Source of the DNA: Pycnopodia helianthoides
Lineage: Eukaryota > Echinodermata > Asteroidea > Forcipulatida > Asteriidae
Assembly (NCBI GenBank): GCA_032158295.1
Contig: CM063259.1
Coordinates: 11,838,075 to 11,902,074 of the forward strand
Direction: 5' to 3'
Length of the DNA stretch: 64,000 bases
Shown here: positions 47,671 through 57,482 of the stretch, one piece after another
Layout of the letters: each line of letters begins with the position of its first letter
Position numbering within the stretch: the stretch's first letter is position 1
The notes under the pieces: generated by a model
The model's database searches: none
Seen by the model: only the letters and a program-made list of their open reading frames with translations
Told to the model about the DNA's origin: nothing
Translations under genes and position numbers: made by a program

Positions 47671-47790
47671 ATGGTTCCCATTGTTGTCCCATTGTTCACG
47701 TACAAGCCATCGCCTGCTCTTTAGCCAGACCGACCCATTGTCCGCGAACAATACAACCACCAATGGGATGATTACCACAATGGGGGTAAG
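47671..47790. promoter_or_regulatory. cluster of SOX-type motifs
   Basis: CCATTGTT at 47678 and 47689, CCATTGTC at 47735, AACAATA at 47747 and ACAATGG at 47777: five matches to the SOX core in about 110 bp, including an inverted pair across CCGCG. The region is outside any repeat family I found. Regulatory function is inference. Confidence 0.3.
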
Positions 47791-47889
47791 ATTAACCGCT
47801 CTCTTTTCGGCTGTCTGATCTCAAGGGATGAAAAAAATTGATCAGCAATTCAGGAACGGCCAATCAAGGGAAAACAATTACGACGATGC

Positions 47890-47955
47890 CGATGGACAGT
47901 TACTTCTCGATGGACGGTTACTTCTCAATGGGCGGTTACTTCTCAATAGACGGTG
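47890..47955 (+). repeat. 18-bp tandem repeat, about 3.5 units
   Basis: GATGGACGGTTACTTCTCAA with single-base variants. The open frames across it are periodic artefacts. Confidence 0.85.
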
Positions 47956-48185
47956 GAGAAGGGGATTAATACATGACAGGTTATGGGAAGTGTGTAAACT
48001 GAAAGTTTGAAGTCTGAATCTCTGTGAATAAATTCCCTTGTTATAGGATAGCAAAATCAATTGCTGCTCTGAACTCATCATTGCTACTCATGATTAGCAT
48101 TTTAAGTGTGAACACAAGAAGTTCAGTCTACAAAATTGCTGGACGAAAATCAGTCTGTGAATGTCATGCAGCAAGATTAAAATTC

Positions 48186-48301
48186 AAGTTAAATAAACCA
48201 CAAAGGAAACTCACTAAGTGAATTTTAAACCATTTTGGGTTGAACAAAGACAAATTTACTAGAGCTGGACTTGAACCTGCGACCTCCGGCACGTTAATCC
48301 C
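48186..48301 (-). mobile_element. family T element truncated within the tRNA-like core
   Basis: The end repeat (AAATAAACCACAAAGGAAAC) is followed by TTGAACAAAGACAAATTTAC, then AGAGCTGGACTTGAACC and CACGTTAATCC. It stops at the anticodon loop, where a family A-type element begins. Confidence 0.65.
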
Positions 48302-48302
48302 C

Positions 48303-48542
48303 GTCCAGTTTCATGTCACTGCTTACCGCATAATTCTGCACTTATTGCATGGTGTAACGCACAGCATTCTATAGGCTGTAAACGCAAAAACTCCACAGTA
48401 AGCAATGCCATTAGCCTTCTTGTATGGGAGTGTACTGTTTGGTTTGGGTGTATACAGACAAATTTACCCAAACCTAATAGTGTCATAGCATGTGTTAAAA
48501 CTGTCAACCATATTTCAAAATGGCTTATGAAATTGGGCCCAG
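48303..48542. mobile_element. family A-type element adjoining the truncated T copy
   Basis: Starts GTCCAGTTTCATGTCACTGC and ends GGCTTATGAAATTGGGCCCA. The core TACCGCATAATTCTGCAC and CATTCTATAGGCTGTAA matches 34,196-34,273. Confidence 0.55.
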
Positions 48543-50182
48543 ACCTTGTTGGTGGGTAAATTAACCTTCCATGTGAAAAACGACATAAAACTTCTTGCGT
48601 TCCCAGTCAAGACCTACATTATTAAGCAGAGTTCCTCCACTCGTTCACAAGGAGTCGGTCCGTTGTATTGCCACTCCAACATGTCAACTCTTAACTTTCA
48701 TTCAAGCATCCAAACCCTCAATTGCTAAATTCTTGATGAGGGTACACGTAATTTGCATCAGTGCTTCAAAAACGAAATCAGTTTAATTTCATTCATGCGG
48801 AATGTTTTTTTTTTTCTTCATCATCAACAGCGGCTGACCCCAGCTTGCACTTGACTATATCATAACGGTCCAATCATAACAAAATATGCAGACGTGTCTT
48901 TGCATTGTAATTTGCATTCGATCATTCACAGAAGGCTGCACCAGCATTGCCTGTGTGAGGGCAACACGCTCACTTAATATACCATCAGGACAGGCACACT
49001 AATGACTGTACAAGCTATCAGATAAATGTCACCAACTCCGTCATGGCTGCTGTCTTCCCGCCCATTGTGCACTTTGGTTCTCAAAGACAATGCCTTTTAG
49101 TTTAGCCACAAAACTGCCAGAGGATTTCAGGAGGGAGTGACAGCTTCCTGTACCCAAACACTCATTATGTAACTCACCCACTCACGGTCATAAGTACTGT
49201 ATTTTAGGGCATCGAGGAGACCACAGCTGATTGCTTCGTGTAGATTATTTCACCACACAAAAGTGGCTGAATCAAATAGCCAATGTGAAAGTCATAGCAA
49301 AAGACACACACTCCAGATTATAGGAAGAACTCAAGGTTGATATTGTCACCATTGTGTGTATAAGCTCCACATCATCAAGGTTACAGTTAGGGCGATAATC
49401 AAACAACCAAAAACCCTGACCAAACACAAAGTACACATACTACCCAAACAGACAATGGTGCTGCATACTCAAGCACATAAAGCATGCAGCCTTGTCCCTA
49501 AGACTTGAAGCTAGGTCAACGATGATCTTGAAAACACACATACCAAAAATGTTTCCACCTCCTTTTAAAGATTAGGCCCACGATTTCCTTATAAGGAGAA
49601 TAATTCTCGAGGATACGTTTTTTCCAACGATTTAGTCAAAACTTTGGGACCCCTTCCACCATAAGTCCTTTTTTTCTTTGTCAAACCTCGATTGAATGGC
49701 AGTTCCAAACAATTTTGTTCATGACACCACTGATGTGTGACTGGCCTTTCAGCCTCGTGTAAAATGCTGTGATAATGAACTTCACCTAAACCCATTCATT
49801 TCCAGAAGTTGAATTTTTCAAAGGTTTAGAGTCACAAACTCACTACAAAAAAAAGCGATTTTTTGGGGGGTGCCAAAGTTCATTTAAAGTGTCTATGCGA
49901 TTCCTTGAAACAATTTCTGGATTATGTTTAAAGTTTACAATGTAGAATCCATTTGCAGTATTTTTGACTGCGTGAGGGCGTGTGTGGACCAAATTTACGT
50001 GCTGCGAAACAAGTAAAACAAACAGTTTTCTTGTTGTTGTTATTGTTGTTACGAATTATTTATTTAGCTATTGAAAAAAAAAAAAAAAAAAAAGATAAAG
50101 GCAGCCAAAATAAAACTGTAATTGTGATGCAAGGAAGTTTGCCATTGTACTCATGTGGCTAAAACACGGTCAATTGATGGAG
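48543..50182. other. non-coding, no repeat family recognised
   Basis: Mostly unique sequence, with a TTG-type run and an A run of about 20 at 50,072-50,092. No gene signal. Confidence 0.4.
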
Positions 50183-50404
50183 ACTCCATTTCGTGAAGCT
50201 GAATGACAGATGTCAATTAGCAAGATATTTTCCGCTTAGCAAAAATACAGGGCACCAGTTACAGCAGTATACATTACAAGGCATTTTAGCCAGTAACTTG
50301 TTTCTGTTGTACAGGCAAGATTATACATGCCATGCAATCATGCATGCATGTATTTTTTATAATAACAACATTTCTACAAGTTTACCAACTTTATAAAGTT
50401 GGGC
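50183..50404. mobile_element. family A element, decayed
   Basis: CTCCATTTCGTGAAGCTGAA at the left and CCAACTTTATAAAGTTGGGC at the right. The core GCTTAGCAAAAATACAGGGC and CACCAGTTACAGCAG remains. Confidence 0.5.
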
Positions 50405-51626
50405 AAAACTTGTCATGTCCAGGTTTTTTGTGTGTGCCTGAATTGCACCTAAAGAGAAACTGATTCAGAAAACCGGAAACTACATACAATTAATTTGTAA
50501 AATGAAAACAAATAATATGCGCAGTTTCTTTTTCATGTGAAAACACAATACATACATGTATATATGTATACCCATCTTGGCCTGTAGCCAAACACGAATT
50601 AAGTATTATACCATGTGGGAACAGAGCTCTCTGCAAAGTACCATACGACATCACTGTACTACACTTAACTACATACATGTACATGTACAGTACATGTACA
50701 TTGTAGTACGCAATTCACTCACCCTTTTGAATGGGTTTCACGAGGAGGCCCAACCCACCCTGAAGTCAAGAGGGGACGTGACCTCCACAAAGCTAAAGAG
50801 AAAACACCAAGCACCCACTAAACAATGACTGTACAAACCTCATTGACTCATCATGTCATTCACCGAAACCCTCCCAGAAGAAAAAAACACCACGCACAAA
50901 AGTTATGTCGTGTTACACAGTTGCAACTTTTCCTTCTTTCTTTTCTATGAGTTGTCAGTTGTCGGCGAATGAGTGAATCATTTCTTTAAGTCAAGGGTTA
51001 TGAATCAGAAACCTGGATTGTGAAGGACGTGTACTAAAAGTGGTTCTGACAATACACTATTTCTTGCTGGTGTTTTTTTTTTATTTGTTGATTAGATCTT
51101 GTTTAATGCAAGCTTCGGTCATGCTTAAGTGCTGGCAGGCCACAATGCATATTTGATGGTGATGCAGGGTTTTTTTTTTTGCTGTCATGTTTACAATGGA
51201 GTCAATTTCTATGACATAAAAATCCGACGTCCTATTTCATTTCTACTTGAACTTTTTATTGGTTGACAATTGACTTGAACTTTGGCAGAGCTCTGTAAGC
51301 TTTACATACTGCTTGGCATGTACACATGTTCACACACACACTTCTCGCAACTAGTATAATGTAAAAAATTGTTTTTAGAAGTTCAGGCGTACTACTGAAG
51401 TTTGTAAAACAAAAAATGTAACAACAACAGCAAAGACAACAACAAAGAGGCAATTTCCAGGCACAGCAAGACTGTTTTTCACAGCTGGACAGCTGAGAAA
51501 CCAAAACACAAGGAAATCAGCTGATCAACTGAAAAGTTGAATACTAATATGATTCCACAATACATGTAATCACTGTTCGAGTTTGTCATGTTTTCTTGAA
51601 AATGCTTCAAGTATTTACTTAATATA
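50405..51626. other. non-coding, no repeat family recognised
   Basis: An ACATGT-rich stretch at 50,672-50,702 (CATGTACATGTACAG). No gene signal. Confidence 0.4.
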
Positions 51627-51772
51627 CAGGCCTGGAATTTCATCTTTGAGAGGGCAAGGCCATTTTCATTTTGCAGAGGGCACTTCCACTGGAAAATCTT
51701 ACAGTCTATGGGAAACCTTTGAAGGGCAACAGAGGCCATGGCCTCCGTGGCCGCTGTGTAATTCCAGGCCTG
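51627..51772. mobile_element. family C element with intact inverted ends
   Basis: CAGGCCTGGAATTT at the left and AATTCCAGGCCTG at the right. The core AGAGGGCAAGGCCATTTTC, GAGGGCACTTCC and ACAGAGGCCATGGCC. The 146-bp copy that defines the family ends. Confidence 0.8.
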
Positions 51773-52027
51773 GTATACTTTCACTTTTATTTAAAGAATA
51801 TTTTATTATTTAAAACAAAGCTTTGGGTCAAGGAACTTTTGGGAATTCTTGTGACTTTGTTTTAAATCTTGAATCAGGTTTGACTTCCGAGTTAGTGACG
51901 AGACTCGTATTTTTATATTGTAGATTGAGAGTACATTGAACTTGATGCAGACCAACTGGGAGTTCTGTTTCTGGTTGGGATGGTCAATAAATACTGAAGG
52001 GTCAAGGGAGTGTCAAAGACAGTTGTG

Positions 52028-52466
52028 GGATCTGTCCCGTCCCAACTTGAGAATCGTCCCAACTGCAGCTGGGACTGGTCCCAACTTTAGTGTTACAGTT
52101 GGGATGGCACAACTACAGCTGGGACCCAGAGATCTTTCACCATGCATCTAGGTTGTTAAATTGCATTGGATGGTTGCAACTATTCATGACAGTAGGTGAA
52201 GGGTAAGTTCTGTGATGGCAATTGATTCTTCTCAAGTTTTGCCATGAGAATTACTTTGTATCACAAATGAGGGACGAGTCCCAAAGCTGAGAGAAACTTG
52301 AGAGGATCCAAAAAAATTTCCGTAGACGCCCACTGATTTATCAATCAATAGGCCATCCAAGCTAAAGTTCAGCTGTCCTGATTATAACTTAGCACTCAAG
52401 TTGGGACCAGTCCGAACTATAGTTGAGACAATTCTTAGGTTGGGACGGAACAGATCTGCCCTAACA
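52028..52466. mobile_element. ~430-bp element with ~65-bp inverted arms
   Basis: Left arm GATCTGTCCCGTCCCAACTT, then AACTGCAGCTGGGACTGG and TCCCAAC. The right arm (52,395-52,466) is its inverse at about 80%. Each arm is also rich in internal GTCCCAACT/AGTTGGGAC reversals. The ~300 bp spacer is unique. Confidence 0.7.
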
Positions 52467-52524
52467 CATATGAATACACACCAATCCATTCTACCTGACC
52501 ATCGTACGGTATCTACCTGTATTT

Positions 52525-52729
52525 CCTGGGCCCAATTTCATAAAGCTACTTGAAGCAAACAAAATTGCAAGATATACCATTTACATGTTTGTGCTAGCAC
52601 AAACATGTAATGGTATCTCTTGTTCTGAAACAGGTCACCAGCCAAAATACAGAATGTAGTCAATATTGTTTGTGACTGGTCCCCTGCTAATTTTTGCTTA
52701 GTAGAAAAGGTTAAACAGCTTTATTAAAA
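52525..52729. mobile_element. family A foldback carrying an internal palindrome
   Basis: CCTGGGCCCAATTTCATAAA at the left, with a decayed right end (AAACAGCTTTATTAAA). At about 52,570-52,617 a ~46-bp near-perfect palindrome centred on GTGCTAGCAC interrupts the core. Confidence 0.65.
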
Positions 52730-53010
52730 TATAAGTTTACTAACAAAGTAATAACTTTTCAAACACCACATCTGACAATGACATTACAATCGAAGGCGAA
52801 GGTTCAAGCTGTGGTAAATTTTAACAGTGTTTAGCTATTATAAGAGCGTACACCATTGAGCAGATTCCTAGTTCTCAAAAAATTGTAATTCATTGCTTGG
52901 AGTTGGAATAATCATGGCAGGGTTCAGCAATATTGAAGCATCACGCAAGTACGATTATCGCAATCAACGCCAACACTGATGTTGATTTGTCACATACATG
53001 TAAGGTCTAT

Positions 53011-53070
53011 TGCAAATACCGCCTGGTTGATTTTGTTCGAAATCAACCACGCAATATTTGCGATAGACCA
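53011..53070. repeat. 30-bp-arm hairpin downstream of Rap2
   Basis: GGTCTATTGCAAATACCGCC then TGGTTGATTT pairs with AAATCAACCACGCAATATTT then GCGATAGACC. The loop is about 6 bp and about five positions mismatch. Confidence 0.75.
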
Positions 53071-53120
53071 AATTATAGTTGATTGCGTCAACTTTAATTC
53101 ACAAACACTTTTTCGTCGAA

Positions 53121-53128
53121 GACTCACC
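53121..53128 (-). other. candidate splice donor in the Rap2 3' UTR
   Basis: Reading the minus strand, the TGA stop (53143-53141) is followed 13 nt later by AAAAAG/GTGAGTC, a strong 5' splice-site match. If used, the exon ends at 53128 and the 3' UTR continues in a downstream exon at lower coordinates. The stop is less than 50 nt from the junction, so nonsense-mediated decay would not be expected. Confidence 0.4.
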
Positions 53129-53140
53129 TTTTTATCCTTT

Positions 53141-53698
53141 TCACAGTAAATTGCACCCTCGACACAATTTTTCTTTATTCCTTTTTCCCGTCTGCAGTAG
53201 CCTCATAATTTCCATCACACACTCTGCGAATACCTCATTCACGTTCATTGTACTTTTTGCAGAGGTTTCGTAGAACGGGATTAGCCATTTACTGGCCAGC
53301 AACATTCCCTCTGTGGTGGGGACTTGTCGTTCCTTCTCCAGGTCTGCCTTGTTTCCCACCAGGACCAGGGGCACTTGACTTGACCCCTTGACCCTCAGGA
53401 TCTGTTCTCGTAAATTCACAACATCCCCGAAACTTTGCTTGTTTGTGACGCTGTACACGATGACGAAACCCTGGCCGTTTCGGATGTAAAGATCCCGCAT
53501 GGAAGCGAACTGTTCCGTACCGGCCGTGTCCAGAATCTCCAAGATGGACATGGTGTTCTCGACTTCAATCGCCTTGCGGTAGAAGTCCTCGATCGTCGGG
53601 TCGTATTTCTCCACGAAGTTCCCCGAGACGAACTGCACGGTAAGGGCGCTCTTCCCGACCCCACCGCTGCCCAACACGACAACTTTATACTCTCGCAT
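53141..53698 (-). CDS. RAP2: Rap2-like small GTPase, single coding exon
   Basis: A 185-residue Ras-superfamily GTPase, the usual Rap2 length (about 183). Visible motifs are the P-loop GSGGVGKS (10-17), effector loop YDPTIEDF (32-39), DTAGTEQ (57-63), NKAD (116-119) and ETSAK (144-148). T61 is the Rap hallmark in place of the Ras glutamine. F39 and the FASMRDLYI stretch point to Rap2 rather than Rap1 (S39, FTAMRDLYM). The tail ends CNLL; a final leucine predicts geranylgeranylation of C182, and C179 could be palmitoylated, so the protein should sit on membranes. Rap2 proteins cycle between GTP and GDP and act through effectors such as TNIK/MINK-type kinases (family knowledge). The segment from about 120 to 180 is more diverged than the G motifs. 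The whole coding sequence lies in one exon, as in some vertebrate Rap2 genes, so an intact retrocopy is also possible. The start is the only ATG giving the canonical [11 protein letters not shown]-terminus. Confidence 0.95.
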   Translation of the reverse strand: MREYKVVVLGSGGVGKSALTVQFVSGNFVEKYDPTIEDFYRKAIEVENTMSILEILDTAGTEQFASMRDLYIRNGQGFVIVYSVTNKQSFGDVVNLREQILRVKGSSQVPLVLVGNKADLEKERQVPTTEGMLLASKWLIPFYETSAKSTMNVNEVFAECVMEIMRLLQTGKRNKEKLCRGCNLL

Positions 53699-53714
53699 AG
53701 TGCCACAATTTCTC

Positions 53715-53781
53715 CTTTACAACAAAAAACCGGGACGAATTTCAAGCTCGAAATGTCACAAATCCCTTCGGAGGGACTTAC
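53715..53781 (-). other. possible 67-bp intron in the Rap2 5' leader
   Basis: On the minus strand GAAGAA/GTAAGTCC at 53781 and a T-rich TTTTTTGTTGTAAAG ending at 53715 could bound a very short 5' UTR intron just upstream of the ATG. The acceptor is AAG rather than CAG or TAG and the intron would be unusually short. The donor could equally splice elsewhere or be fortuitous. Confidence 0.2.
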
Positions 53782-54756
53782 TTCTTCGGTTTGATCACAG
53801 TCTGGGATATTATCATGACTGGTGAATTGGTGAAAATCAGCGTAAATACTTTGCAGAAGCTATCAGAAAACTGCAACCAACTTCACGGCACACAGCTGGT
53901 CGGAATGTCAATGAGAGATAAATTACACAAATGTACATGTAGATGGTGATGACCCGACCAGTTGCTTTTCTGTAATGTTCGGTAGGCGCAGTGCGCCACT
54001 GCTAGACTACACGAAATGCAGTTAGACAGTAGCAGGCGCGCCGATATAAAACCCTCTAAGTTATTAAATTTTTATCCAGTCTTTCCCACGGACTAGATAT
54101 CAAAAATAATGTTGCTAATAAAATTAACTTTTACTATACACAATTGTGTGTGTGTGTGCATGGAGGTAGAATTCTACCTCCATGGAATTCTACCTCCATG
54201 GTGTGTGAGACGATGACGATTTTCCATATTTGTCCCGTGCACAAACATACATTTGTAAGCTTTTTTAAAGTAAAACAGTATCGGCGATTGTTCAGCAACA
54301 GATTCTATGGATACCGCCCTCTGTTGACTAAAAATGCGAAGAAAACTTTGTTTCTAAACTTTCTCCTGTCGATCCCTTGTGTTTGAAGATTAAGTTACAA
54401 TAACAAACTTTCTACAAATAAAAATAAATGTTTCACGTAGAATTTTGTTGAAAATAAATCAGTCAAAACTCCTGAATATAGAGATGGTAATTTCCCCTGG
54501 TGCACTTTCAATGGGGGGGGGGGGGGGGGGTGGTCACCCATGGATGGCGGAAGGAAATTCCGCCCTCGTTCATCAGCATTCTTTATTCCCGATAAAAGGA
54601 CGAACCATCTTAAAGTTGCACCTGCCTGTGAAACATTATAACTTGAACACTTTTTAATTATTTATTCAGTCATCACTTACAAGAACAACATAACAATACT
54701 TCCAGATGGGCTTGAAGCAATAAAGGCTAATTAATTATTGCCATTGTCTTTATAGA
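53782..54756. other. region between Rap2 and the next family A copy
   Basis: Includes a 26-bp perfect palindrome (54159-54184), a TG run (54146-54158) and a G run of 18 (about 54,513-54,530). GGCGCAGTGCGCC near 53,986 is a GC-rich near-palindrome that could belong to the Rap2 promoter, but no core promoter is assignable. Confidence 0.4.
54159..54201. repeat. 26-bp perfect palindrome with an extra half repeat
   Basis: CATGGAGGTAGAA followed by its exact inverse TTCTACCTCCATG, then GAATTCTACCTCCATGG again. Three copies of the same 13-mer lie side by side, one of them inverted. Confidence 0.9.
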
Positions 54757-54949
54757 CCTGTGCCCAATTTCATAGCTGCAAATACGCTAAGCAGAATCAA
54801 ATTATGCTACCAGAATGAGGTTACCAGCCCAAATACCATGTCGCATGTACCATTTGTAACGGGTATCCTGCTCATTTCTGCTATAACAGGAAAGTTGTAA
54901 GCAATATTTTCTGCTTACTAAGCATCGAGTCTATGAAATTGGGCCCTGG
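54757..54949. mobile_element. family A foldback
   Basis: CCTGTGCCCAATTTCATAGC and CTATGAAATTGGGCCCTGG ends. The core GAGGTTACCAGCCCAAATAC and GGGTATCCTGCTCATTTCTG. Confidence 0.8.
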
Positions 54950-55969
54950 TGGCATACATCATCAGTGTCAGGAGTCAAATGGATTTGCTGAAGAAGACGC
55001 TTAACAGTTTTATGCTAAGCAAAAATGAGTGTGATACCCGTCACAGAGATGGTACAAGCGACATGTCATTTTGGCTGGTTAGTATAATTTTTTTGTGCCC
55101 AGATACTTTTTGTTATTATAGCACTATTAAATTGCTCCCGGGCTCCCCTGGTTGCAAGAACTGAACTGTGAAAAACTGCTAAAATTCTCTTTGCGGAGGT
55201 TAAATATAGAACTGAGTGTTTTAGAGGTGTGTAAGTCGAATACATATTGGACAACAAACAAAAACATGGGTAATTTGCAATGCATTTTTGTAATTGTCTG
55301 GTGCTGACATACTATTATTTGGTTATGGCCAAGAATTTCTATTTTCAATAAATGAGTTCAGATAAAAAGTCGAAAAGGGAAATAATTGTGTAATCAAAAA
55401 CATTTGTTCACTCTAGTTCTAAATATATATTTTTTGACTCAAAATGAACATTTGCCAATGACTTGGATTAAGTAGCGGTTTCGTCAAAACCATGCACTCT
55501 TGTGAGTCGAAGTTTTGCTTGGAATTTGTATTAAAAAACATTTAAATTAAGAGCAATAATTGATGGTTCCATTCGTGTCCATGTCCAAACCAATTAAGCT
55601 GCAAGGATAATAGAGCCCATTTTGATTTTCGCATAAAGCATTGTGCTTGTAGTCAACATTATTGTTTTCATAAAAAAGTGTGCTGATAGTGATTATTATA
55701 TTTAGCATTCGAGAAAGACTATGCAAGGGTCGAAACATCAGGTCATTAACTGTTTTTTGCATTTATACAGCATGTCCTTTTGGTTTGTAAGCAGTTTGCA
55801 ACAGCTATTTCTAATTATTTATCTCTGATATTATACCAAATACCAACAGAGAAATAAACAAACAAACAAACAAACAAACAATTGTTTACAAAAGATAACC
55901 GTTGAAAAAATGTTAGTAATCTAAGTGGTCTGATAATAGCTGCAACGCCCTCTTTTGGTGACCCTATTT
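54950..55969. other. non-coding; family A fragment then unique sequence
   Basis: 54,984-55,095 keeps family A core motifs (TGCTAAGCAAAAATGAG, CATTTTGGCTGG). The rest is AT-rich and ends with a (CAAA)n tract at 55,853-55,880. No exon signal. Confidence 0.45.
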
Positions 55970-56069
55970 TAGACCGTCGCGACACACATAAATGAAAGGG
56001 AGTCCGTGCACAAAACATCGGAACGGCCGAAAAATGCGTGGGATTTCGTCAGTGATTCACACCTTCTAG
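55970..56069 (+). promoter_or_regulatory. candidate MED14 promoter and non-coding first exon
   Basis: A patch with retained CpGs (CCGTCGCG, CGGAACGGCCG, ATTTCGTCAG), unlike its AT-rich surroundings, ends in CTTCTAG/GTAATA. MED14 needs an upstream exon because an acceptor lies 92 bp before its ATG. This is the best candidate donor I see in the preceding 2.5 kb. No TATA box is obvious. The assignment is inference. Confidence 0.3.
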
Positions 56070-56605
56070 GTAATATTGTGACGGCCGGAAACGGTGATAG
56101 TATCTACTTATTCAATTGTCTGTGTTTTTTCCCGGAATGTTGTTGTTATAAGCACTAAAGAAAGGATTTTATTGTGAAATATAATTGGGAAGTTAACAAA
56201 TTGTAAAGAATATTTACAATCGCATTGGACACCACTGATACAGTTATCACTATGCTGTTTGCCCTATACGCAGGGTATCGTACTCCGTACACAGTCATCA
56301 GTCCTATGGTCAGTCAGTGTACCTTCATGCCATTTTCAAGGGCCTCAAGTTATGGTGTTGATCATCACGAGAACTCAGTCCATATATTTTTGTTATTGTC
56401 GATTTCAATCTTTGAATTTGTTATTCGTGGATTGTGTATGTGTGACTGTGAGTGAACATTTTTTTTACCAAGTCGTTCTTGATTTTTTATATTCCAATTC
56501 AAAAATTTAACCATGTTTTGTAAGTAAGTTTAATCTGCCCATCCAAAAGATAGCGTTACTTAAAAATATTAATGGTAGTATTAGAATAGAAATACTACTA
56601 TAATA

Positions 56606-56808
56606 GCAGGCCTGATGCTTCGTTTTTGAAAGGGCAAGGGCACCAAGGCGTTTTCTCCTTAGTAAAGGGCACCTCTATTTATATGACTATATTATGATTG
56701 TAAATTTTTATTGGGACGTTTCAAGGGACACCAACCAAGGCAATGACCAGCGGGCTGGGGCCTTGAGGCAATTGTTTCCATTGCCTCCGTGAAGAAGATT
56801 TGCTTTTT
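56606..56808. mobile_element. family C element
   Basis: GCAGGCCTGATGCTTCG, AAAGGGCAAGGGCACC, GTAAAGGGCACCTCT, TTGGGACGTTTCAAGGGACA and TGCCTCCGTGAAGAAG. Confidence 0.65.
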
Positions 56809-57112
56809 TGAGGACCCAACATTTTTAAAACGAGCCGTCTGAAAAATTGAATTTCGCCACAATTTGAATACGGTTAAGTCTACATATTTAATACAAGGTT
56901 TTGGTCTCTAAATGCGGTAGTGTGAAACTTGACTGATGCGTTGTGACCAACACATTTTCATGGTCACCATTAATTGTTCACGTTTTCAACGGTTTCTGCT
57001 TTTGAATTCACTGGCACTGCTGTAAGGGGAAGGAAAAGAGAATGATTAACCCTCCTACTGTCAGTGTCAGTGACTCTTGGCAACATTTTCCAGTGAGTTG
57101 ACCATCCATTTG

Positions 57113-57480
57113 TTGGGTGGCATGGCCGAGCGGTTAAGAGCATCAGATTCAAGTTCCGGTGGTTAAGTCATCGGGATGTGGGTTCGAATCCCGGTCATGA
57201 CACTGGTGTCCTTGAGCAAGATGCTTTACTATAATTGCTTCTCTTCACCCAGGGGTATAAATGGGTACCTGCGAGGGTAGAGGTTGATATTGTGTATGAA
57301 AAAGCCTTCGGAGCGCCACGGCAGCACAGGGCTGTATACTCCCCAGGGAGCTGAGAAAGATTACAGGAATGCTATTGGCCCAATGACCAGGGCACTAATG
57401 TAAAGCGCATTGATACGTTATTGTAAAATGCGCTATATACATTGTAAGAACTAGTTATTATTATTATTATTATTATTATT
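57113..57480 (+). mobile_element. tRNA-headed SINE, Ser/Leu type, with (ATT)n tail
   Basis: GCATGGCCGAGCGGTTAAG (box A), a long variable arm, GGGTTCGAATCCCGG (box B), TGTCCTTGAGCAAGATGC, a body with AAAGCGCATTGATACG, then TTATTATTATTATT. ATTTG flanks it (57108-57112, 57481-57485), and the unoccupied site in the sister copy has ATTTG once. Confidence 0.9.
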
Positions 57481-57482
57481 AT
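57455..57482 (+). repeat. (ATT)n SINE tail
   Basis: About nine ATT units at the 3' end of the SINE, the expected tail of a reverse-transcribed insertion. Confidence 0.9.

Noticed and set aside
50672..50702. ACATGT-rich stretch as a p53-type or regulatory site
   Set aside because: CATGTACATG runs are scattered throughout the window and look like background simple sequence.
53416..53794. Overlapping frames on both strands across the Rap2 gene
   Set aside because: They are shadows of the GC-richer Rap2 coding sequence and give no recognisable protein.
57121..57203. Functional tRNA-Ser/Leu gene
   Set aside because: It is the head of a SINE with body, (ATT)n tail and target duplication.
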